Shown: positions 1 to 5,691 of the stretch, piece by piece
Position numbering within the stretch: position 1 is the stretch's first letter
Layout of the letters: each line of letters starts with the position of its first letter
Assembly: GCA_026416315.1 (NCBI GenBank)
Contig: JAOAFK010000032.1
Location: forward strand, 1-16,269
DNA length: 16,269 nt
Direction: 5' to 3'
Source of the DNA: Syntrophorhabdaceae bacterium
GTDB taxonomy: Bacteria; Desulfobacterota; Syntrophorhabdia; Syntrophorhabdales; Syntrophorhabdaceae
The notes under the pieces: model-generated
Seen by the model: only the letters and a program-made list of their open reading frames with translations
The model's database searches: none
Told to the model about the DNA's origin: nothing
Position numbers and translations under genes: made by a program

Positions 1-560
1 AGATGAATATGAAAAACATGTTAATACTATCGTCGTCGAGTCTGTGGGAATGTGGTAAAGTCGAAGACTTTTCCATATTTCCACAGAATGATATGAATAG
101 ATTTTTTGATTGTATACAAAAGTATTCTTACAAAAAATTTGAGTTTTGTCTAATTGTAAAAAAACATGACAAGACCTCATCTCTTTTGCTATTTTCTTTC
201 CATCCTTTGCTATATGGGTTGTCTCAAAGGGAGGTAGATTTTTTCTTTTTAATTCATTGAAATGCTGGAAAAATTTAGGGACATATACAGGGTCTATACC
301 GGTGACACCGATCTTTAAAAGCTCATCCTTTGTATAACCAAGGCTTTTTGCTGCTGCGTCATTTACAAAGACAAGCCTGCCGTCAGGCCTTACAAGATAG
401 ACCTCTTCCCTGGCATTTTCAATAATACTCTCTAAGAGTTCAAGTTCTTTTATCCTTTCCTTTTTTTCTCAAGGATCTCCTCAAGCATCAAAAGCCTGTC
501 TTCAAGTCTTTTGACCTCTTCTTTCAAACTCAATATTTTATCTTTTTCCCCATTTTTCAT
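1..560 (-). pseudogene. Frameshifted PAS-domain sensor protein, partial at the left edge
   Basis: Reading the minus strand from an ATG at 560 gives MKNGEKDKILSLKEEVKRLE and a short coiled coil ending LMLEEILEKK, then a stop. Shifting by -1 inside a run of seven A (plus-strand T7 at 461-467) restores a long open frame with a typical PAS core: ELELLESIIENAREEVYLV, then RPDGRLVFVNDAAAKSLGYT, then THIAKDGKKI. PAS domains bind small ligands or cofactors and usually feed a kinase, cyclase or regulator output domain, which would lie beyond position 1. After about 133 the frame stays open but no longer looks like PAS sequence, so a second lesion or an insertion there is possible. No clear Shine-Dalgarno sequence precedes the ATG. 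It could be a decaying gene, a homopolymer sequencing error, or programmed -1 slippage on the A7 run. The PAS assignment is fairly safe; pseudogene status is less so. Confidence 0.6.
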
Positions 561-921
561 AGTGAGATATTATTATCTATCATATTTTTTTCATGCCCTG
601 ATAGATGTAAAGACCTTTATTTTTATAAATTATATACTTTCTTTCAGGGAATTTTAAACAGATATTTTTAACACCTTTTTAATTTTTTTTAATTATTTAT
701 GTGGACATGACAAAGCCAAGATGATGATGTAATAATAAAACAATCAATCAGTTTGATGTCTTTTTTATTTTTAGTTATCATATCAACAAGTGAAAAAAAA
801 CACAAAATATTTTTGCTACAATGAACAGAATAAATTTTTAAACCAAATTATTTGGAAAATAACAAAATTTTTTATCAAAATTTTCTTGAAAAAACCATTT
901 ATTTGTATTTAAAATTGTTTT
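561..921. other. AT-rich intergenic spacer
   Basis: I see no open frame with protein-like composition here on either strand. The stretch is very A/T-rich with long A and T runs. It separates the leftward PAS remnant from the rightward Cache/symporter cluster, so it must hold the promoters of both. A small palindrome, TTATTT-GGA-AAATAA, lies at 848-862. The clear regulatory site is just beyond, at 922-937. Confidence 0.5.
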
Positions 922-937
922 TGTGATAAATATCACA
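922..937. promoter_or_regulatory. CRP/FNR-family operator
   Basis: TGTGATAAATATCACA matches the family consensus TGTGA-N6-TCACA exactly, with 6-bp arms (TGTGAT/ATCACA). With the preceding T it also resembles the TTGTGA-N6-TCACAA-like sites used by HcpR-type regulators of anaerobes. The ribosome-binding site of the Cache gene begins only about 24 nt downstream. The transcription start must lie in between, so the site overlaps or abuts the core promoter. That placement fits repression better than class I/II activation. The regulator's identity is unknown and not encoded in this window. Confidence 0.65.
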
Positions 938-975
938 TGTCACATCTTCATAAACTACTAAAAGGGGGACAAAAG

Positions 976-1863
976 ATGAATAAAAAAATATTGCCCACCA
1001 TTGTACTTTCTTGCCTTTTAATGACCATTTGTCTTTGTGTTAATTTTGCTGTAGCTGACCCGATAAACATGGAAACAAAACAGCTAATATCTCTTGTTAA
1101 AGAGGCCTCTTCAGTCCTTGAAAAACAAGGTGAGGCTGCTTTTGAGCAATTCAAAAAACCAGGCAGTAAATGGTTACAAGGCGATACCTATATCTTTGTC
1201 ATTGATACAAAAGGTTTTGTATACGTAAACCCACAGAGACCAGAACTGGAGGGTACAAATCAAATAAATTTAAAGGATCTCATGGGAAAACCCTTTATCC
1301 AGTCCTTTATCAAAAAGGTTACATCTGGCACAAAACAAGAAGGCTGGGTTCATTATGTGTGGTATAAGCCAGGCGAGGAAAACCCTATGTGGAAGACCTC
1401 ATTTATTAAACTCGTAAAGACACCATCTGGAAAGGATTACATAGTAGGCAGTGGCTTATATAATATGAAGATGGAGAAGATCTTTGTCATTGATGTGGTG
1501 GATGATGCAGCAAACCTTATAATGCAGAAAGGTAAAGAGGCATTCAAAGAACTAAAAGACCCTTTTGGTGATTACAACTACTTGACCACGTATGTCTTTG
1601 TATTTGACGGAAAGGGTAATGACATTATAAATCCAGCGTTTCCAGGTTTTGAAGGCCAGAATGTCTTGAACCTCAGAGATAGCCAAGGGAAATATTTTAT
1701 AAAGGAGATAATAGCCAATCTTGAAAAAACAGATACCACATGGGTTGACTATATGTGGCCAAAACCAAGACAGATGACACCATCTAAGAAGATCGCTTAT
1801 GTAAAAAAGATACTTGTGGGCAATGAGATCTTATATGTGGGCTCAGGGATATATCTTGATTAG
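976..1863 (+). CDS. Secreted tandem Cache-domain protein
   Basis: This is a 295-residue periplasmic protein. The start at 976 is chosen over the in-frame ATG at 937 because AAAGGGGG (961-968) sits at good spacing and the resulting N-terminus is a classic signal peptide (MNKKILPTIV, then a hydrophobic core, likely cut after NFAVA at residue 27). The mature part contains two homologous Cache-like repeats, about residues 34-162 and 173-293. Each has a helix, a YIFVID/YVFVFD strand with a KG turn, a NP...P..EG loop, a GWVHYVW/TWVDYMW strand, and a closing VGSG(L/I)Y motif. Cache domains normally bind small organic ligands as the outer half of chemoreceptors or kinases, but this one has no membrane anchor or cytoplasmic output. 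The symporter genes follow 41 nt downstream, so it may bind or sense the substrate for transport; that is inference. The CRP/FNR-type site lies just upstream. Confidence 0.85.
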   Translation: MNKKILPTIVLSCLLMTICLCVNFAVADPINMETKQLISLVKEASSVLEKQGEAAFEQFKKPGSKWLQGDTYIFVIDTKGFVYVNPQRPELEGTNQINLKDLMGKPFIQSFIKKVTSGTKQEGWVHYVWYKPGEENPMWKTSFIKLVKTPSGKDYIVGSGLYNMKMEKIFVIDVVDDAANLIMQKGKEAFKELKDPFGDYNYLTTYVFVFDGKGNDIINPAFPGFEGQNVLNLRDSQGKYFIKEIIANLEKTDTTWVDYMWPKPRQMTPSKKIAYVKKILVGNEILYVGSGIYLD

Positions 1864-1904
1864 ATAAAAATTTTGGCGTTTATAAAAACTTAAGAGGAGG
1901 GTTT

Positions 1905-2024
1905 ATGCAGCCAGCAACTGAAATACTTATGTTTCCTTGGTATGTATGGTGGACACTAATAATCGGGCTATTCCTTATGACATTTATAGGGACATGGCTT
2001 ATTACAAGGAGGTGGGATAAATGA
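1905..2024 (+). CDS. 39-residue single-pass membrane protein, symporter small accessory protein type
   Basis: This small gene begins with MQPATEILMFPWYVWWTLII, continues through a hydrophobic stretch (GLFLMTFIGTWLIT) and ends in the basic/aromatic tail RRWDK. That predicts one transmembrane helix at about residues 11-33. A strong Shine-Dalgarno (AAGAGGAGGG, 1892-1901) precedes the ATG at 1905. Its TGA overlaps the ATG of the next gene (ATGA at 2021-2024), so translation of the two is probably coupled. Short one-helix proteins directly upstream of solute:sodium symporters are a recurring arrangement, which I recall being named symporter small accessory protein. The role is presumed to be assembly or gating of the symporter and is not established. 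The strong ribosome-binding site, tight overlap and membrane-protein composition argue that it is real. Confidence 0.82.
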   Translation: MQPATEILMFPWYVWWTLIIGLFLMTFIGTWLITRRWDK

Positions 2025-3574
2025 ATACTAAATATCTTCCTATCCCTGATATAACCCTCTCAATGGCAATAGCATCATCTATAGGCATTGCTATTCTGTT
2101 AGGTGTCTCCATTCTATTGGGTATATTAGGTAAAAAACAATGGAAATCCTTTGATGAATACCTTGTAGGCAGAAGGGATATGGGACCTTTTATTACAGGT
2201 TGTGCCCTGGCAGCATCGTATCTGTCTGGTTGGGCATTCTGCGGCTCAACAGGAATAACTTACTCTGTTGGATTTTCCGGCATGTGGTTTGCTGGTATGT
2301 GGAGCCTTATAGGAATAATACCCTGTATATGGGTAGCATCTGCCAAAACAAGAAGCTTTGCAGTAAAACTTAATGCCACCACTATCCCAGAGCTCATGGG
2401 CAGAAGATACGAATCCAAGATGCTCCAGACAGTAATCAGTATATGTATGCTCTTTTTCCTCTTTATCTACTCTGTTGGTCAATTAAAGGCAGCCGGCGGT
2501 GTCTGGTACGCTGTCACAGGTTTTCCACCTGTCATATGCCTTCTCCTTGGTGTATTTATTGCATGGATATATATGGTTCTGGGAGGATATGTAGGCACAA
2601 ACTGGTCCATGGCATTCCAGGGTGCATTCCTTGGTGTTGTGGGTGCTATCTTTGGTATATGGGCACTTATCTCATCTGGTGGTTTTCAAGAGATTTCCAT
2701 GAAGCTATGGGAACAGGATCCAAAGCTCCTGCAGCTTATAAGACCTGACCTTCCTAAAGTTGGACCTACTGAGTTCTTTTCGAGTTGGATAGGAATTCTG
2801 GCATGCCCTGTTATATTCTTTACCATGGCTATAGGTTTCCCCCATAATTTAGGTAGGTTCTTAGGTATGAAAAAGATGAATAAAAAAGAATACTGGCTCC
2901 TTGTATTCATCGTATGGTTTATAACAGGTATACCTGTCATGCTGGCATCTTCAACAAACGGTCTTATCACAAGGACCCTGTTCGGGCCCCAACTTTTCAA
3001 GATAGAGCCCTGGAAGGCAGACCTGGCTGCACCACTATTATCATATTCCATAGGAGGTATACCTTTACAGACTCTATATGTCATGGGGCTTTTTGCAGCA
3101 ACCCTTTCAACCCTTGCTGGTATGGTCATGATAATGAGTGCAAATGTAACAAGGGATATCATTACCCTCTGGTGGCCATCTACAAAAGATAGAACACTCA
3201 TCAGGATAAGCTATTTCCTTATTGCCCTATTTCTCTTTCTGCCATTTTACTGGACATGGAAGAGACCTCCTGAACTTCTATCCATGTTTATGGGGCTTGC
3301 TGCCATGGGCCTGGGCGCCATATTCTTCTTTGTAACAGCCATGTCATTCTATTGGAAAAAGGCAACCAAATGGGGGGCTTTCTGGACCGTCCTCTACGGG
3401 ACCATTGCAACCCTTGCAGGCGGATACTTTGTCTTTACAAAAAAGGTGATAGGTATGGCTACCATGGAGTTTATACTCTTAGGTGGCTGTCTGATTTTAT
3501 TTTTTGGTGTAAGTCTCTTCACAAAACCACCATCAAATGAACTCATTAAAAAGCTCTTTGAGGAAAAGGATTGA
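2021..3574 (+). CDS. Sodium:solute symporter (SSS family)
   Basis: This 517-residue polytopic inner-membrane protein has about 13 predicted transmembrane helices. Family hallmarks are an early FDEYLVGRRDMGPF segment leading into ASYLSGWAFCGSTGITYSVG (about residues 65-84), and a helix-8 segment AATLSTLAGMVMIMSANVTR (about 359-378) whose Ser/Thr residues correspond to the Na2 sodium site in SSS transporters. Such proteins use the Na+ gradient to import small organic molecules such as carboxylates, amino acids or sugars. The substrate cannot be read from the sequence; the general layout resembles the acetate/pantothenate branch. It is translationally coupled to the 39-residue membrane protein upstream and ends at a hairpin terminator, so the Cache protein, small protein and symporter form one operon. 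Confidence 0.88.
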   Translation: MNTKYLPIPDITLSMAIASSIGIAILLGVSILLGILGKKQWKSFDEYLVGRRDMGPFITGCALAASYLSGWAFCGSTGITYSVGFSGMWFAGMWSLIGIIPCIWVASAKTRSFAVKLNATTIPELMGRRYESKMLQTVISICMLFFLFIYSVGQLKAAGGVWYAVTGFPPVICLLLGVFIAWIYMVLGGYVGTNWSMAFQGAFLGVVGAIFGIWALISSGGFQEISMKLWEQDPKLLQLIRPDLPKVGPTEFFSSWIGILACPVIFFTMAIGFPHNLGRFLGMKKMNKKEYWLLVFIVWFITGIPVMLASSTNGLITRTLFGPQLFKIEPWKADLAAPLLSYSIGGIPLQTLYVMGLFAATLSTLAGMVMIMSANVTRDIITLWWPSTKDRTLIRISYFLIALFLFLPFYWTWKRPPELLSMFMGLAAMGLGAIFFFVTAMSFYWKKATKWGAFWTVLYGTIATLAGGYFVFTKKVIGMATMEFILLGGCLILFFGVSLFTKPPSNELIKKLFEEKD

Positions 3575-3585
3575 TATGCCTATAG

Positions 3586-3616
3586 AAGGAAAGAGGGGCA
3601 AAACCCCTTTTTCCTT
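3586..3616 (+). terminator. Hairpin terminator after the symporter operon
   Basis: A 13-bp stem with one G-U pair is formed by AAGGAAAGAGGGG and CCCCTTTTTCCTT around a CAAAA loop, beginning 12 nt after the symporter stop codon. The T5 lies within the descending arm rather than after it, so it is slightly unusual as an intrinsic terminator. The position and strength still support termination. Confidence 0.65.
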
Positions 3617-4070
3617 GATGGGAAGGTTTAAAAATATTAAGTATGGTCTTATCATAAAAAGCCATAATAGTTAAAGAAGATCTAAATAAACTAAGTAAAC
3701 AAAGATGCTTTATAGTATATGATGTTACGGAAGGAAGTTATAAAAGGCTGGACAGACCCCTAATCTCTTAAACAAATCTCAATCAAAGCGCCATCATTAC
3801 TTATTTTTATAACAAAAAAACCATAGAAACTACAGATTTAATGATTATCATTCCCGCAGACAGTCCATGTTATAAAATTATTAAAGACCTCTGAACCAGA
3901 TTTACATAATCTAAGGATTTTAATCTCAAGACATAATTTACCATGTGACCCCTTGTTTTATGAGCCTTGAATTCCTCTCTATGGATAATCAGCTAAAAAA
4001 ATATGCCAAGGAAGATATTAGATATTCAAACATCCAAGCAATATTAAGAACTATTTAATGTTTGAAGCCA
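3617..4070 (+). pseudogene. No intact gene; scattered degenerate coding remnants
   Basis: This stretch lies between the 3' ends of the symporter operon and hgcB. No intact gene is visible. Several plus-strand fragments look protein-like but lie in different frames and are cut by stops: RCFIVYDVTEGSYKRLDRPL (about 3704-3763), TIETTDLMIIIPADSPCYKI (about 3822-3881), and MSLEFLSMDNQLKKYAKEDI (starting at 3960). The arrangement suggests a gene broken by several frameshifts, but I do not recognise the family and the fragments could be chance. There is no clear terminator for hgcB on the minus strand here. Confidence 0.25.
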
Positions 4071-4376
4071 TTAACAACAGGTGTTTTTTCCTTCTCCAGA
4101 AGATGAACAACAGCAGTTAGGTTCGTTTCCTGTAAGTGCCCCTTTAATAACAGCATAGGCGCAACCAACACCAGCATTTACTGAAATTGCTGAAAACGGA
4201 CAGTTCTTTTCACATGCACCACATTCCATGCACGCATCCCTATCAACTAACATCGCCTTTTTCCCATTCATCTGAAAAACACCCCTCGGACACACTGTAA
4301 CGCACATACCGCATCCCATACACCTTTTTTCATCAAACTGAAGGGTTACAACATTTTTAAGGTAATAGTTTTTCAT
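4071..4376 (-). CDS. hgcB: HgcB, 2x[4Fe-4S] ferredoxin of mercury methylation
   Basis: This 101-residue ferredoxin is the electron donor proposed to reduce the HgcA corrinoid during Hg(II) methylation. Two [4Fe-4S] motifs are visible: CMGCGMCVTVCP (C19, C22, C25, C29) and CMECGACEKNCP (C49, C52, C55, C59). A further Cys at 72 (VGCAYA) matches the additional conserved HgcB cysteine. The tail carries CCC at 88-90 and ends NTCC (100-101); vicinal C-terminal cysteines are a diagnostic HgcB trait thought to handle Hg(II). Translation starts at 4376 behind AAGGAG (4382-4387), only 12 nt after hgcA, so the two are co-transcribed. The length is typical for the family. A generic ferredoxin is ruled out by the tail and by the hgcA neighbour. 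Confidence 0.95.
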   Translation of the reverse strand: MKNYYLKNVVTLQFDEKRCMGCGMCVTVCPRGVFQMNGKKAMLVDRDACMECGACEKNCPFSAISVNAGVGCAYAVIKGALTGNEPNCCCSSSGEGKNTCC

Positions 4377-4388
4377 ATCTACTCCTTG

Positions 4389-5567
4389 TCAAAATTTCAA
4401 AAAATGACCTGTAATCCCAACGACCATACCTGTTAATGCCGAAGTTATCATAAGTGGCACGGCAATCTTCATCTCTTTTTTTACGCCAGAAAGGGATGTA
4501 TATGTGGAGGCACCGGTGAAATTAAAGGCAAGAAAGGAAGATAATGCAGGTAAAAAAAGTATAACGGCAAGGGTAACGCTTAATTTTTCCATATCAAAAA
4601 TACCCTGTTTATATATAACAAAAATAGCCCATAACAGGCCCATAACCCAGCCTTTAAAAGAGAATGCCTTGCCTGGTATCCATGGCAAAAGGGCAGGTGT
4701 AATAACACTGCCTGTTGTAACCGCACCGATAAACGGATATATGTATGAGAACCTAAACTTTATAACGTCACCCAGATGTAGGATCAGCATTATAATGATA
4801 AATATTAATATGTATTTTATCGACTGAACGAGTTCCATAGGTATCAAGACAACCCTATCTAAAAAGTCAAAATTCACTGTACGCATATCTTCAGTTGCCT
4901 TCATCCCATTATCAAGAAATCTTTTTATATCCTCTGCCTTTACAGGCCCATATATTACCTTAAAACCTGTTTTCACAAAAACTTCATGGGCAGAAACTCC
5001 AGGTGCACTGAGTTGAGGTAGAATAAGCAATCTATGAGAAACGATTTTTTTTATACCTGTCAATTCTATGCGTCTAATCAATTCATCAGTTCCAAATGTC
5101 CCCTTTCCTGCAGCACACCAGACATTTATTCCATCTGTATCAAGGACCATAATCCATCCATTAAGACCTGACAGAGACTTCCTTAATCTATCAAAACTCA
5201 TTTTATAATTTGCCGTTACATATATCAAAGAATTCTCGTTCGGTCTGCCTACAGCATATAAGCCTGGCCTTACCCTATAATTAAACCTCCCTATCCCCCA
5301 TCTTACCTTCCATGATCCAATTTTGTCTTCAAAATGAATCTCTGTATCCACAACGGGTACCTTGCCAGATGGGGTTTCTAAAAAGTCAATTATAAAATCT
5401 TGATAATAGTTAAATATTTCTTCTTTTTCATCTTTTACTGGTGTATCCTCCTTATAAGGGGTATAAAGAGGGAAAGTCACAAACTGCCCCTCCCCCATGG
5501 AATATTTATCTTTTGTGCTTTCTTGTTTGTCTCCAGAACAACATGTATTATAATTTTCACCAGACAT
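4389..5567 (-). CDS. hgcA: HgcA, corrinoid methyltransferase of mercury methylation
   Basis: This 392-residue membrane protein transfers a methyl group from its corrinoid to Hg(II). The diagnostic cap-helix motif NVWCAAGK lies at residues 148-155, with C151 the predicted lower axial cobalt ligand. It sits in a corrinoid-binding domain of about residues 60-235 related to the CdhD/CFeSP large subunit (GWIMVLDTDGINVWCAAGKG; HRLLILPQLSAPGVSAHEV). Five hydrophobic segments follow (about 241-258, 264-285, 295-310, 320-342, 368-390), giving the expected C-terminal membrane domain. ATG at 5567 follows AGAGGG. The N-terminus extends roughly 58 residues further than I recall for the Desulfovibrio ND132 protein (Cys93 there) and includes a vicinal pair, NTCC, at 9-10. 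The gene lies 124 nt after a carboxylase operon on the same strand and directly before hgcB. Identification is strong from the motif, topology and partner. Confidence 0.97.
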   Translation of the reverse strand: MSGENYNTCCSGDKQESTKDKYSMGEGQFVTFPLYTPYKEDTPVKDEKEEIFNYYQDFIIDFLETPSGKVPVVDTEIHFEDKIGSWKVRWGIGRFNYRVRPGLYAVGRPNENSLIYVTANYKMSFDRLRKSLSGLNGWIMVLDTDGINVWCAAGKGTFGTDELIRRIELTGIKKIVSHRLLILPQLSAPGVSAHEVFVKTGFKVIYGPVKAEDIKRFLDNGMKATEDMRTVNFDFLDRVVLIPMELVQSIKYILIFIIIMLILHLGDVIKFRFSYIYPFIGAVTTGSVITPALLPWIPGKAFSFKGWVMGLLWAIFVIYKQGIFDMEKLSVTLAVILFLPALSSFLAFNFTGASTYTSLSGVKKEMKIAVPLMITSALTGMVVGITGHFLKF

Positions 5568-5603
5568 TTTTACTAACCCTCTATTTTATCTTCATCCATT
5601 TCA

Positions 5604-5609
5604 ATTATA
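5604..5609 (-). promoter_or_regulatory. Possible -10 box of an hgcAB promoter
   Basis: A perfect TATAAT lies on the minus strand 36 nt before the hgcA start, in the gap after the carboxylase gene. No good -35 hexamer is visible at 17 nt, so this may be chance or an activator-dependent promoter. If real, hgcAB can be transcribed apart from the carboxylase operon with a leader of about 30 nt. Confidence 0.3.
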
Positions 5610-5691
5610 CCATCTTTTGAGCTTTTATCATATTCTAAGCTTTTTATTTGATACCTCCAAAATCCCCGTCACTGTAATTTTACATCAAATT

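Noticed and set aside
3..260. Plus-strand open frame of 85 codons at the left edge
   Set aside because: It lacks a ribosome-binding site and runs antisense to the recognisable PAS domain; its composition is not protein-like.
596..649. Inverted repeat CCCTGA...TCAGGG
   Set aside because: The arms are 6 bp with a loop of over 40 nt; expected by chance, with no supporting context.
937..975. Upstream in-frame start for the Cache protein
   Set aside because: It would overlap the operator, has no Shine-Dalgarno, and would place 13 residues before an otherwise classic signal peptide.
2686..3201. 171-codon minus-strand open frame inside the symporter gene
   Set aside because: It is antisense to a clear SSS symporter, with no family match and no ribosome-binding site; it is a codon-bias shadow.
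3704..3760. CFIVYDVTEG fragment as a Cas2-like start of a CRISPR locus
   Set aside because: Only a weak YDV resemblance; there are no repeats, no spacers and no cas1, and the frame breaks within about 20 codons.
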